64,000 nucleotides of DNA from the NCBI RefSeq assembly GCF_947495825.1, contig NZ_CANMAH010000002.1, positions 295,567 through 359,566 of the forward strand. Reading direction: 5' to 3'. The stretch's first letter is position 1. Every line of letters begins with the position of its first letter. Under the pieces are notes generated by a model. That model ran no database searches. It worked only from the letters and a program-made list of their open reading frames with translations, and had not been told where the DNA came from. This document shows, in pieces, positions 19,288 through 28,766 of this stretch. The DNA comes from an uncultured Psychrobacter sp. (GTDB lineage: Bacteria; Pseudomonadota; Gammaproteobacteria; Pseudomonadales; Moraxellaceae). The position numbers and the translations under genes are program-made.

Positions 19288-19896
19288 TTGTTTAATCACA
19301 CGACACTTATTATTATAGTCACAGTCATCGTAAGTTTATTAGCGTGGCAAAATAAAACGCTGTTTAATCGATTAATATTTTACCCACCAGCGGTAAGTAA
19401 CGGTCAATGGTATCGCTTTGTCAGTCATGGCTTTATCCATGCTGATAGTATGCATTTACTGTTTAATATGTTTACTTTGTATTTTTTTGGTCGCGCTATA
19501 GAAGGGCTTTATCAGCCATTTTTAGGTGGATATGGGTTTGTGGCTTTTTATTTATTGGCCATTATTATTGCGATGATACCAAGCTATCTGCAAAATAAGG
19601 GAAATGCCAGTTATTTAAGCTTAGGTGCATCAGGCGGCGTATCAGCGGTATTGTTTGCCTTTATTCTGTTAGCGCCGTGGGAGACCATTTATCTGTTTGC
19701 TATTGTGCCGATCCCTGCGATACTGTTCGCTGTTGCTTATGTGGCCTATAGTATCTATGCTGACAAACGTGGTGGCTCTAATATCAATCATATGGCTCAT
19801 ATGTGGGGCGGTGCATTCGGTGTAGTAGCGACCATCATTCTTGAGCCACGAGTATTGTCACATTTTATTAATGCTTTACTTTCTCCTAGTTTTTAG
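19288..19896 (+). CDS. Rhomboid family intramembrane serine protease
   Basis: The 202-residue product has about six hydrophobic segments and the rhomboid catalytic pair: Ser115 in LGASGGVSA and His171 in AHMWGGAFG. The family's GFIHADSMHLLFNMFTLYFFG block is present at about 48-68. It cleaves membrane proteins within or near the bilayer; substrates cannot be inferred. The start is a TTG at 19288, supported by AAGGA seven bases upstream and by the lack of a suitable ATG. The metallophosphatase gene follows 64 bases later and may share the transcript. Confidence 0.9.
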   Translation: MFNHTTLIIIVTVIVSLLAWQNKTLFNRLIFYPPAVSNGQWYRFVSHGFIHADSMHLLFNMFTLYFFGRAIEGLYQPFLGGYGFVAFYLLAIIIAMIPSYLQNKGNASYLSLGASGGVSAVLFAFILLAPWETIYLFAIVPIPAILFAVAYVAYSIYADKRGGSNINHMAHMWGGAFGVVATIILEPRVLSHFINALLSPSF

Positions 19897-19960
19897 CTTA
19901 TCTAGTATATGGTTCAATTTACTCTTAATTTCATTTACTTTTAGGTTTTGATAACGACTT

Positions 19961-20905
19961 ATGATTATAGATGTTATTGGTGATATTCACGGTTATGCTG
20001 ACAAACTAATAGGGCTGCTTGAGCAATTAGGTTATGTCCATAATGGACAATACTTTGTGCCGCCAGATGGTCATCGTGCGCTTTTTATTGGTGACTTAAT
20101 TGACCGCGGCCCTCAGCAAGTAGCGACCCTTGAGATTGCTTTTGCTATGTTAGATGCTGGCGTCGCTGATATCGTCATGGGTAATCATGAATATAATGCA
20201 ATCGCATTTGCAACGCGTGATCCCGACAACCCTGAACGCTACTTGCGCTCTCATGATGAAGTCCATACGCGTCAACACGAAGCATTCTTGGCTGAAGTCC
20301 CCTTTGACTCAGAGCTACACCATTATTGGCTACAGCGCTTTTATGAAATTCCTTTATGGATTGAGACTGATTATGCCTGCTTTGTTCATGCTTGCTGGGA
20401 CGTGGACAGTATGGCGCTGCTTAAACCCTTACTTACAGCCGATAACTGCCTAACTCCTCATGCACTTGCAGTAACTTCAAAAGAACACACCCCACTATTC
20501 GATGCTTTAGAGCGTGTGCTAAAAGGTGTGGAGACGCCATTACCGGATGGCATTGTTATGATTGACAAAGAAGGCACTAAACGCTCACGTGTGCGGGTAC
20601 GTTGGTGGCTCGACAAGTTAAGATCGCGTACGCTTCATGAGATTGCTCGCGCACCCACGTCAGCACTGGCACAGATTCCAGTTGACGCTTTGGCTGAGAA
20701 TATTGACTTTGCTATAAAGACCCATAAGCCAGTGTTTGTCGGACATTATTGGCTGGCAGGTGAGCCTGAACCGCTCAGCTCGCAGGTCGTTTGTACTGAT
20801 TATTCAGCAGCGATTGATAGTGGTTATCTGACTTGTTATCAGCTCGATACCACTCAACCGCTACCTCTACAGTCTGCCAACTTTGTGCAATATCGCCCTC
20901 ATTGA
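19961..20905 (+). CDS. Metallophosphoesterase (PrpE / ApaH-like, calcineurin fold)
   Basis: The 314-residue cytoplasmic protein has the binuclear metal motifs GDIHG (7-11), GDLIDRG (44-50) and GNHE (74-77), with later histidines (HACWD near 147, VGHYW near 267) completing the site. Relatives are protein or diadenosine tetraphosphate phosphatases; the substrate here is not determined. It lies between the rhomboid gene and purE on the same strand. It is full length for the single-domain family. Confidence 0.85.
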   Translation: MIIDVIGDIHGYADKLIGLLEQLGYVHNGQYFVPPDGHRALFIGDLIDRGPQQVATLEIAFAMLDAGVADIVMGNHEYNAIAFATRDPDNPERYLRSHDEVHTRQHEAFLAEVPFDSELHHYWLQRFYEIPLWIETDYACFVHACWDVDSMALLKPLLTADNCLTPHALAVTSKEHTPLFDALERVLKGVETPLPDGIVMIDKEGTKRSRVRVRWWLDKLRSRTLHEIARAPTSALAQIPVDALAENIDFAIKTHKPVFVGHYWLAGEPEPLSSQVVCTDYSAAIDSGYLTCYQLDTTQPLPLQSANFVQYRPH

Positions 20906-21014
20906 ACCATATTCATTTAACGAATATGAGGATAATGTGAGTATTATCATTAAAACATGGCTTTACGGCTATAGCATAATTTTTGTATGATGGTCGTTTT
21001 GAGGATATCACATT

Positions 21015-21563
21015 ATGAGTACCGTATTGGCGACCGAAAACCCCAATCCTATCTCCTCTCCTGACGGCCAGCCAAAAGTTGGTATCATCATGGGCTCACA
21101 GTCTGATTGGGCAACCATGAGCTGTGCTGCACAGCTATTGGCCGACTTCGATATTGCTTTTGAGTGCGAAGTGGTCTCCGCTCATCGTACGCCTGATCGA
21201 TTATTTGACTACGCAAAAGGGGCCAAAGACAAAGGCTTACAAGTAATCATCGCCGGTGCAGGCGGCGCGGCTCATCTGCCTGGTATGTGCGCCAGTCAGA
21301 CGCCACTTCCTGTATTTGGTGTACCAGTCAAGTCATCGATGCTAAGTGGGTGGGACAGTTTGCTTTCTATCGTACAGATGCCCAAAGGCGTGGCAGTTGG
21401 GACCTTAGCCATCGGTACCGCTGGCGCTTATAATGCAGCCTTACTTGCTATTCAAGTGCTTGCTTTACATGATAGTACCATCGCTGCCAAACTTGATGAT
21501 TTGCGTCACACGCAAACCGATACCATCTTAGCCAGTCCTACACCTGGTATTATTAACAGCTAG
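21015..21563 (+). CDS. purE: N5-carboxyaminoimidazole ribonucleotide mutase PurE (class I)
   Basis: PurE moves the carboxyl group of N5-CAIR to give CAIR in de novo purine synthesis, acting right after PurK. The 182-residue product carries [14 protein letters not shown] (about 22-35), [10 protein letters not shown] with the catalytic His (about 55-64) and [11 protein letters not shown] (about 81-91). The N-terminus has about 20 extra residues ([16 protein letters not shown]) before the fold, more than in E. coli (169 residues). purK follows 177 bases downstream with a hairpin between them. Confidence 0.96.
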   Translation: MSTVLATENPNPISSPDGQPKVGIIMGSQSDWATMSCAAQLLADFDIAFECEVVSAHRTPDRLFDYAKGAKDKGLQVIIAGAGGAAHLPGMCASQTPLPVFGVPVKSSMLSGWDSLLSIVQMPKGVAVGTLAIGTAGAYNAALLAIQVLALHDSTIAAKLDDLRHTQTDTILASPTPGIINS

Positions 21564-21667
21564 ATAGCTTTATATCACTATAACCACACTTGTTATCCTG
21601 ATAGAGATGAGTGGAATTTCGTTGATCTACACTTGATATTTAATTTTAGATAGGTTTTACTGATCAC

Positions 21668-21690
21668 AAGGTGCATACATTGCACCTTTT
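21668..21690 (+). terminator. Hairpin between purE and purK, possible weak terminator
   Basis: AAGGTGCA (21668-21675) pairs perfectly with TGCACCTT (21681-21688) around a 5-base loop. Only a short T run follows, so partial termination or processing is more likely than full termination. Confidence 0.5.
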
Positions 21691-21740
21691 CCTGTTTTAA
21701 ACCGTTCGTTTTAATCCATTTTTAATTCAAAGAGTTTCTC

Positions 21741-23111
21741 ATGACCACAGCAAACGCTTATCCTGTTACGCAAACTATCCATACCATCGGTATTTTAGGC
21801 GGTGGTCAGCTTGGTATGATGCTCGCTCAAGCTGCTCTGCCACTCGGCTATCAATGTGTGTTCCTAGAAGACAACCCCGACTGTCCAGCCAGCCTTTATG
21901 GACAGGTATATAGCAGTGAGCAGTTAGATGAATTTATCGCTGCAGCCGATGTGTTTACATTAGAGTTCGAAAATACCCCAACAGCAACTGTCGAGCAGTT
22001 GGCAAGCCTTGCAGCAGCGGGTAAAAAACAAGGTATGTTTCCACCGCCAATTGCCCTTGATATCGCTCAAGATCGCTTAAAAGAAAAGCAGATGTTTAAT
22101 GAGCTTGATATCGCGACGGTACCTTTTATGGCGGTCAGTACGCAAGCTGAGTTAAAGCAAGCTTGTGAGCAGCTAGGCTTGCCCATTGTCCTTAAGACCA
22201 GTCGCGGTGGTTATGACGGTAAAGGCCAATATGTCATCCAGCAAGATAGTGATATTAAAGCCGCGTGGCAAGATCTTAAAGATGCGGTCAGCGGTAAAGG
22301 TATTTTAACGCCAACCCCAGCGCCACTCATTGCAGAAGGCTTCGTGAAGTTTAGCCGTGAGGTCTCTATCATCGCAGCACGCGCTCAAGACGGCCATGTA
22401 CGCTGTTATGATTTGGTTGAAAACCATCATCATCATGGCATTTTGGCAAAGACTCAAGCGCCCGCCATTGGTACGAGCCACATATTTAATCAAGCAAAAC
22501 AAGCCATCACTACGGTTATGAACCATTTAGGTTATGTGGGGGTTATGGCACTAGAGCTGTTCGTCACTAAAGACGACCGTGGTCATGATTATCTGCTTGC
22601 CAATGAGATTGCACCGCGCGTACACAACTCTGGACACTGGAGCATTGAAGGCGCTATCACTAGTCAATTTGAAAACCATATTCGCGCAGTGGTAGATTTA
22701 CCTTTAGGCGATACAGACAACGTTCATCCCGCAATTATGGTCAATGTGTTAGGTCAATATCCTGATATCAGCGACGTATTGGCTATTGATGGTGCCCATT
22801 ACCATAGTTACCACAAAGCTGAGCGTGAAGATCGCAAGATTGCTCACATTACCTTGATGCCCAACGACGTTATCAATCTAGAGCCAGCATTGGCCAAACT
22901 GGTGGCAATACTACCTAACAAGGTTGGCTTGGACAAAAACCATACGAGCGTTGTAACGCAGCAAAATGAGCCAGACGAAGATATTACAGAGCTTGATAAC
23001 GCAGGCGACACAGCCAGTACTGATACTAAAAACACTGTTTTAGCAAACACGGACAGTCAAATAGATGATGCAGTCAATGCTAAAGCAAATACAGAAAAGG
23101 CTAACAAATAA
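21741..23111 (+). CDS. purK: 5-(carboxyamino)imidazole ribonucleotide synthase PurK
   Basis: PurK is an ATP-grasp enzyme that makes N5-CAIR from AIR, bicarbonate and ATP, feeding PurE. The N-terminal GILGGGQLGMMLAQAALPLG (about 17-36), the ATP-grasp block VLKTSRGGYDGKGQYVI (about 151-167) and the NEIAPRVHNSGHWSIEGA block (about 288-305) are all present. The protein is 456 residues; the last 60 or so are an acidic Asp/Asn/Thr-rich extension absent from E. coli PurK (355). The stop codon overlaps the yaiI start by one base (TAATG at 23109-23113), so the two are translationally coupled. Confidence 0.96.
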   Translation: MTTANAYPVTQTIHTIGILGGGQLGMMLAQAALPLGYQCVFLEDNPDCPASLYGQVYSSEQLDEFIAAADVFTLEFENTPTATVEQLASLAAAGKKQGMFPPPIALDIAQDRLKEKQMFNELDIATVPFMAVSTQAELKQACEQLGLPIVLKTSRGGYDGKGQYVIQQDSDIKAAWQDLKDAVSGKGILTPTPAPLIAEGFVKFSREVSIIAARAQDGHVRCYDLVENHHHHGILAKTQAPAIGTSHIFNQAKQAITTVMNHLGYVGVMALELFVTKDDRGHDYLLANEIAPRVHNSGHWSIEGAITSQFENHIRAVVDLPLGDTDNVHPAIMVNVLGQYPDISDVLAIDGAHYHSYHKAEREDRKIAHITLMPNDVINLEPALAKLVAILPNKVGLDKNHTSVVTQQNEPDEDITELDNAGDTASTDTKNTVLANTDSQIDDAVNAKANTEKANK

Positions 23112-23560
23112 TGCAAATTTGGGTAGATGCTGATTCAGTACCATTGATTGCCAAAAACTTAATTATCAAAACTGCTGAGCGCACACAAACGGTGGCGATA
23201 TTCGTCGCCAATCAGCCAATCAAACTGCGTAAGTCCCCACTGCTCGTCATGACAGTGGTGCCATCAGGGTTTGATAAGGCTGATGACTATATCGTAGAGC
23301 AAATCCAAGCAGGTGATTTGGCCATTACTAGCGATATCCCTTTGGCCAATGACATTTTGGACAAAGGTGGTATGGTTTTGACAACTCGCGGTATGATCTA
23401 CGATAAAAATAACATCAAACAAAAGCTCAATATGCGCGACTTTATGGATACCATGCGCGGTACTGGCGTCTTAGAGTTGCAAGAGATGAGTGGACAAAAA
23501 CCCTATGGCGATCGTGACAAAAAAGCCTTTGCCGATGGTCTAAACAAACTGGTGCGTTAA
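23111..23560 (+). CDS. yaiI: YaiI/YqxD family protein (DUF188, UPF0178)
   Basis: The 149-residue product starts MQIWVDADSVPLIAKNLIIK and contains VPSGFDKADDYI and GDLAITSDIPLA, typical of the DUF188 family, a PIN-like fold of unknown substrate. The conserved acidic residues fit metal binding. Its start overlaps the purK stop, so it is co-translated with purK. A role in purine metabolism is not known. Confidence 0.9.
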   Translation: MQIWVDADSVPLIAKNLIIKTAERTQTVAIFVANQPIKLRKSPLLVMTVVPSGFDKADDYIVEQIQAGDLAITSDIPLANDILDKGGMVLTTRGMIYDKNNIKQKLNMRDFMDTMRGTGVLELQEMSGQKPYGDRDKKAFADGLNKLVR

Positions 23561-23719
23561 CTTCTTATTTGTCTTATCTCTTGTCTGTCTTGCAAACCCT
23601 ATACACTCTATAACCAAACACTATGCAACTAGCACCCTTCATAACGGAGTGTGCTACTTATTCTTGTTACCGTATATACAGTTTTTAGCATAACGTTAAT
23701 ACGAAAAACAGGAGAAACT

Positions 23720-24358
23720 ATGAAAATTTTAGTCATAGGTGCAAGTGGCCGCGTTGGTAGCGATTTGGTCAAGCAATTATTAGCTGATAACCATCAAGTA
23801 GTTGGTACGACAAGGCAAGACAAAACTCTTTTTGATGCGGATAATTACACGCAGTTAGATTTGGATATTACCGCAGACAAAGACGCTATTCAAAGCCAAA
23901 TTGCTGATGATATCGAGGCGGTATATTTTGTGGCAGGTTCTGGCGGTAAGGGTGTGTTAGAAGTTGATTTGCATGGCGCGGTTAAGACCATGCAAGCTGC
24001 AGAAGACAAAGGTATCAAGCGTTATATCATGCTAAGCACCGTGTTTTCACTAGATACTAGCAAGTGGGACAACCCTGCCATCGCTGAATTAAAAGACTAC
24101 TATATCGCTAAGCATTACGCGGATCAGTGGCTGGTCAATAACAGTACGCTCGACTACACTATCGTACAAGCGGGCGCTTTAAAAGAGCGTGCCGGCACTG
24201 GTAAAATCGCTATAAACAATACTGAAGCTGGTGAAAATGCCATTGAGGACGTTGCCGCTACCTTAGTAGCAGTATTGGATGCAGATAACACCAATAAGCA
24301 AGTCTTTAGTATGCAAAATGGTGATACTGCTATTAGTGACGCTATTGCAAAACTATAG
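23720..24358 (+). CDS. NAD(P)-binding atypical short-chain dehydrogenase (NmrA/YwnB-like)
   Basis: The 212-residue product has the dinucleotide-binding motif GASGRVG (7-13) in a Rossmann fold, followed by VYFVAGSGGKGVLEVDLHGA (about 72-91) and the core YYIAKHYADQWL (about 127-138). This resembles the NAD(P)-binding SDR_a5 group, often annotated as NAD(P)H-binding or NmrA-like. The substrate is unknown. The ATG at 23720 is preceded by AGGAG at a good distance and is preferred over an upstream in-frame start at 23651. A terminator follows. Confidence 0.88.
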   Translation: MKILVIGASGRVGSDLVKQLLADNHQVVGTTRQDKTLFDADNYTQLDLDITADKDAIQSQIADDIEAVYFVAGSGGKGVLEVDLHGAVKTMQAAEDKGIKRYIMLSTVFSLDTSKWDNPAIAELKDYYIAKHYADQWLVNNSTLDYTIVQAGALKERAGTGKIAINNTEAGENAIEDVAATLVAVLDADNTNKQVFSMQNGDTAISDAIAKL

Positions 24359-24392
24359 TAGAGCCTAACGCTACTATAGTTCAAACGATAAA

Positions 24393-24430
24393 AAAGCGAG
24401 TAAGCCAAAAGGTTTGCTCGCTTTAATTTT
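24393..24430 (+). terminator. Rho-independent terminator after the NAD(P)-binding protein gene
   Basis: A 14-bp stem (24393-24406 with 24411-24424, two G-T wobbles) and 4-base loop is followed by a T-rich stretch. Confidence 0.85.
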
Positions 24431-24536
24431 AGAACACTTTATAAGATAATTTTATTATCAAAAGCTAGAGCAACGAAAGGGGTTGTAAATTATCAAACTA
24501 GCAGCAAGGCAAGTTTTAGTGCTAGGCCAATTATTG

Positions 24537-25559
24537 CTAGGCTAAGTCACTTGGAAAAGTAATAACGTCTTCTAAGCAAGTTGCTCCTGTTATCACCATA
24601 AGCAGCCTATCTAAACCCAACGCAATACCGCTACACGCTGGCAAATCATCGCAGGCAGCGAGCAGATGCTCATCGATAGGCATGATTGGTAAGCCATGAC
24701 GCTTGCGCAATAGATTGTCTTGTTCAAAACGCTGCTGTAATGCTGTCCCGTCTGCTAGCTCATCATAGGCATTGGCAATCTCAATCCCACTGATATATAA
24801 CTCAAAGCGTTTAGCCACAAGATTGCCATCTTTGTCTAAATCAGTCTTAGCGAGTGCCGCTGTGGCAGGCGGATAGTCGATAATTAGTGTCGGTAACTCG
24901 TGACCTAGATTTGGTTCGACAGCATGACTAAATAGCAAATCTAACCATGATTGCCGACTGTCCTCTTTATTATCTAGATCAGTACCAAAATCAAAACCTG
25001 TCAATCCTTTATCTTCTGCGACCGCTTCTAGTGCCTCTATACTGGCCGTCAACGGATGAATACCCACAAAATCCATAAATGCATCGACATAACGATAGTG
25101 ATTCATGACTACCGGATAGCCATACAATACCTCTAACAATTGTCCCAGCTCATCAGCCAAATCTGTCAGGCTGTAATTTGGCTGATACCACTCTAGCATG
25201 GTGAATTCAATATTATGCCGCGTCCCTATCTCATTGTCGCGAAATACAGAGCAAATCTGATAAATAGGTACTTGCCAGCTGGCAAGAAGACGCTTCATCG
25301 CAAACTCAGGGGAAGTATGTAGATAATAAGTATACGGCTTATCTTGATAAGTAACTTGTGCCGCCACTGATTGCAAAAAAGTATCCGTATTGCCTGCTTG
25401 CGATAGCAGTGGCGTCTGTACTTCAAGCACTTGATGCGTTGTGAAAAACTGGCGTATATCACTAAGTAGTTTCGCACGCTTTTGTGCCATGGCAAGCGCC
25501 ATAGTTGGAGCATAGGTAGGCTTAGGAGTGTGGGTAGAAGTACGGCTTGATGGGTTCAT
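24537..25559 (-). CDS. epmA: Elongation factor P beta-lysine ligase EpmA (PoxA/GenX)
   Basis: EpmA attaches (R)-beta-lysine to a lysine of elongation factor P and is a paralog of class II lysyl-tRNA synthetase lacking the anticodon domain. The 340-residue product shows VLEVQTPLLSQAGNTDTFLQS (about 44-64), YYLHTSPEFAMKRLLA (about 78-93), the motif 2 region QICSVFRDNEIGTRHNIEFTMLEWY (about 101-125) and the motif 3 end GIALGLDRLLMVITG (about 313-327). It lies 54 bases after pdxB on the same strand. The partners epmB and efp are not in the window. Confidence 0.93.
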   Translation of the reverse strand: MNPSSRTSTHTPKPTYAPTMALAMAQKRAKLLSDIRQFFTTHQVLEVQTPLLSQAGNTDTFLQSVAAQVTYQDKPYTYYLHTSPEFAMKRLLASWQVPIYQICSVFRDNEIGTRHNIEFTMLEWYQPNYSLTDLADELGQLLEVLYGYPVVMNHYRYVDAFMDFVGIHPLTASIEALEAVAEDKGLTGFDFGTDLDNKEDSRQSWLDLLFSHAVEPNLGHELPTLIIDYPPATAALAKTDLDKDGNLVAKRFELYISGIEIANAYDELADGTALQQRFEQDNLLRKRHGLPIMPIDEHLLAACDDLPACSGIALGLDRLLMVITGATCLEDVITFPSDLA

Positions 25560-25613
25560 TATTATCCAATATGATTATTAACAATATGTTTCTAAGATTG
25601 ATATCTACCGCCT

Positions 25614-26768
25614 TTAAAACTGCCACTCACGGCGCAGATGATAATCGCGACGTAGTTGATCAAAATCCGCCCCACTTACCTGTCCATCTGTTACTTTTTC
25701 TCGCAGCTCTTTATCATCTTGCATGATGTCATAAAACTTTATCAGCCTATTTGGGTAAGCTTTAAGCTCAGACCATAGATACATATTGACTGGTAAAAGC
25801 TGCTGCATAGCCTGCGTGGGCGTGACCGCAAACTCTGCACACAACGCATCATAGATCATTTGCGTACCGCGCAGTTTGCCTTCTAGCGTATAACCAGCGA
25901 TATGCGGGGTAGCGATAGCAAGCTTCGATAATAACTGCGCAGATACTTGCGGCTCCTGCTCAAACACATCGAGCACTACTTGGCGCTTATTATTCTCAAT
26001 GTCGGCCTGCAGTGCTACTGCATCGATAACTGGTCCGCGTGCACTATTGATTAATAGAGTCTCTGACGGCATGGCAACTAACGCAGTTTTATCGATTAAG
26101 TGCCGCGTTGGGTAATCACTACCACTGGGATTATTATTATTTTTTTTGTCAGTCAGCGGTACATGTAAGCTAATAACATCGCTTTGGCTAATGACCTGCT
26201 CAAAGCTGGCATTGTTGATGTTCGATGCAGGTAATAGCGGATCATAACCCAAGACTTGCCAGCCAAGATCAGTAGCGTATTGCGCAAGTATGCTACCAAT
26301 ATTACCGAGACCGATAATACCCAATGTTATTGGTGTCGATGTTTGCTGCCAATACTCTGGACGCAAGGTTAAAATAGCCGTCAATACGTATTGTGCCACC
26401 GAATGCTTGCTACAGCCTGCTGCATTGGCAAAAGTAATATTGCGTGCTTTCAGATACGCTTGGTCGACATGGTCAGTGCCAATCGTCGCCGAGCCGATAA
26501 ACTTAACGCTTTGATTATCTGCTAATAAAGCTGCATCAACCTTGGTCACAGAACGTATCAATAATACATCTGGTTGCATCTTAGCCACCAATTGCGCGTT
26601 AATGTCTCGTCCAGCGACTTTGATGATATCGACCGTTTGATAAGTATCTTGACCCAAAGTTTTTTCATTAAAAAAATCTTCAAGACCAGCGATATTACCA
26701 TCAGCAATGATAGTCAGATCGTGAGTGGCTTTAGATGTCATAGAATCAGTGCTTATAACATTGGACAT
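25614..26768 (-). CDS. pdxB: Erythronate-4-phosphate dehydrogenase PdxB
   Basis: PdxB oxidises 4-phosphoerythronate in the DXP-dependent pyridoxal phosphate pathway. The 384-residue product has the D-2-hydroxyacid dehydrogenase layout: LLIRSVTKVDAALL (about 69-82), FIGSATIGTDHVDQAYL (about 91-107), the NAD motif GIIGLGNIGS (about 151-160), and the catalytic Arg, Glu and His in INSARGPVIDAVAL, DVFEQEP and ATPHIAGYTLEG. The PdxB-type dimerisation domain is at the C-terminus. GAGG lies nine bases before the ATG. The gene sits between perM and epmA in a probable operon. Confidence 0.94.
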   Translation of the reverse strand: MSNVISTDSMTSKATHDLTIIADGNIAGLEDFFNEKTLGQDTYQTVDIIKVAGRDINAQLVAKMQPDVLLIRSVTKVDAALLADNQSVKFIGSATIGTDHVDQAYLKARNITFANAAGCSKHSVAQYVLTAILTLRPEYWQQTSTPITLGIIGLGNIGSILAQYATDLGWQVLGYDPLLPASNINNASFEQVISQSDVISLHVPLTDKKNNNNPSGSDYPTRHLIDKTALVAMPSETLLINSARGPVIDAVALQADIENNKRQVVLDVFEQEPQVSAQLLSKLAIATPHIAGYTLEGKLRGTQMIYDALCAEFAVTPTQAMQQLLPVNMYLWSELKAYPNRLIKFYDIMQDDKELREKVTDGQVSGADFDQLRRDYHLRREWQF

Positions 26769-26853
26769 AGATGAGCGCCTCGATTAATGGTAGATAGAGA
26801 ATATTGGCATACGCCATTAAATAGATAGATAGCAATACCACCTGGCAAAAAAT

Positions 26854-27999
26854 TCAACTCTTTGTATTTTTTTCTATTGGGTCATCAAAGTCTAACAACA
26901 TCTGATTGTCTACTAACGTTAACTCTTTTGGCGCAAAAATCTCATCTCTATGCTGGGAGATCCATTCGCGCCATACAGCAAGTCCGATAGCTAGCACTAC
27001 TGGTCCGATAAATAAACCAACAAAACCAAACGCGGTAAGACCACCTAATACACCAATAAAAATGATAATGAATGGGATTTTGGTCGCGCCACTAATCACA
27101 ATCGGACGTATCAAATTGTCCACCCAACTAATAACTAAGATACCCCATAATGCTAGACCAATACCTTCTGTCGTATGCCCTTGACTCAATAGCCAAAACG
27201 ACACCGCGCCCCACGCAAACGGCGTACCAAAAGGTATTAGCGCGATCATAAAGGTTACGATTGTCAATAAAATCGGGCTGGGTGCTCCTGAGAAATAATA
27301 GCCAATACCTGCAAGCAGCGCTTGCGCCAATGCGGTCAGACCGATACCGTATACCACCGCGCGTGTGGTCGTACCAACTGAGTCAATATAACCGTCGATT
27401 CGATTGCCAATGACGTTGCGTAGTGCTTGACGAATTTGACGTATCAGACTGGTCCCATCCCGATAAAAGAAAAACAATGTCATGAGCGCCATACCAAGCT
27501 TAGCTAAAGTACTAAGCACCACATCTAGAGCTACTTTGCCATAGTATAAGTGCGATTGAATCCAAGCACGAAAAGCTTCAAGCGTCCCTTCAGGGTTTTT
27601 ATTAATTTGCCATAATATATCTTTGATCTGCTGACCGATAACGGGTAAATCCTTGAAATAATCGGGTACATCAAGGTAGCCTACCTTTACACGGTAGATT
27701 AAGTTGCTATAAAGACTAAGCGCCTCTTGTTGCAAAATAAACACCCCGATTACCAGTGGCACTCCAATAATCAACGAGATACTTACTGTCATAATGCCAG
27801 CGCTAAAATCTGGACTGAGTCTGACTTTTTCATGAAAAAACGTATAAATTGGAAAAGTCACGTAGGCCAAAATCGCAGCCCATAAAGCTGGTACAATAAA
27901 AAACTGTACTACTTGGAAGCACAGTATGAATAACATCACCAATAGCGTGATAGCGAGCAGGCGTTGAATGACTACTTCTTTTGTCCAGTTTTCAATCAT
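26854..27999 (-). CDS. AI-2E family transporter (PerM-type permease)
   Basis: The product of about 381 residues is an eight-helix inner-membrane protein of the AI-2E/PerM family. It has a paired N-terminal hydrophobic hairpin, a hydrophilic domain at about 75-150 and the C-terminal helix cluster including PFGTPFAWGAVSFWLL and the GLTAFGFVGLFIGPVVLAIG end. Some members export autoinducer-2, others act as Na+/H+ antiporters; the substrate here cannot be read. I chose the ATG at 27999 (MIENWTKEVV); ATG 28017 and TTG 28026 are in-frame alternatives and no site has a clear ribosome-binding sequence. pdxB follows 85 bases downstream. Confidence 0.85.
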   Translation of the reverse strand: MIENWTKEVVIQRLLAITLLVMLFILCFQVVQFFIVPALWAAILAYVTFPIYTFFHEKVRLSPDFSAGIMTVSISLIIGVPLVIGVFILQQEALSLYSNLIYRVKVGYLDVPDYFKDLPVIGQQIKDILWQINKNPEGTLEAFRAWIQSHLYYGKVALDVVLSTLAKLGMALMTLFFFYRDGTSLIRQIRQALRNVIGNRIDGYIDSVGTTTRAVVYGIGLTALAQALLAGIGYYFSGAPSPILLTIVTFMIALIPFGTPFAWGAVSFWLLSQGHTTEGIGLALWGILVISWVDNLIRPIVISGATKIPFIIIFIGVLGGLTAFGFVGLFIGPVVLAIGLAVWREWISQHRDEIFAPKELTLVDNQMLLDFDDPIEKNTKS

Positions 28000-28766
28000 A
28001 ACTTTTGAACCAAGCATTGACAGCAAAAACTTAGCGAGCTTTTACTGCAAAATTTGTAAATGAGTAGACATCAGCTTATAGATGATGTCTACAAACTATA
28101 TCCATATATAAAAGTTTTATTTAATAATTTCGTTCAATAAATTTAAGGGCTCTCAAACACTTGCTTTTGTCCTTTCTACTGTCAACTATATCCTATTAAC
28201 AGCTCAATAACTTATGTACAACAACAAATAATTTATTGATTAACCTTACTGACCTAATATCATCAACTTAGTAAAAAATCTTAAGTAACGTCCATCATTA
28301 TGCAATAACGACCTATAAATAAACAATGATGTGTTGTAATTTTTACTTACAATTTCCTCTTTATTTACCGAAAAACTATCGTTTATGAGATTTATAGCAG
28401 ATGATATTTATGACCTGAATGTTTAGACAACTGAGTAGTCATCTATAAAGGTAAATCACTGCTACATTCTCGTAGGCTATAAAATTGATGTTATACTAAA
28501 GCTATTAATTTATTTTTAACAATACTATGTAGATTTTTCGGACAATATTCTGTCTAAGCGTCAATATCGTTGATCATATAAGATCGATTCTTAGTATTGA
28601 TTGATTAATACTGTTTATCTGAAACCATTAGCATACAGTCTAATAATTGAGACGAGATGCTTGAGCAGACTATAACTGCTAGCACCGTTCTATAGATACA
28701 GATACTTTATTTTGGGCTTATAACAGCTCTCCAATTTTCATTGATACACTTATAGGAACAATAACA
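28000..28766. other. Long divergent intergenic region perM / nadE
   Basis: This AT-rich stretch of about 770 bases has no supported gene. It contains a 10-bp perfect inverted repeat at 28064-28092 (listed separately). Promoters for nadE and the perM operon should lie here but none is convincing by eye. Confidence 0.35.
28064..28092. repeat. 10-bp perfect inverted repeat upstream of perM
   Basis: GTAGACATCA (28064-28073) is the perfect complement of TGATGTCTAC (28083-28092) with a 9-base spacer. It has no T run, so an operator or 5' UTR hairpin for the minus-strand perM operon is possible. Confidence 0.45.
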
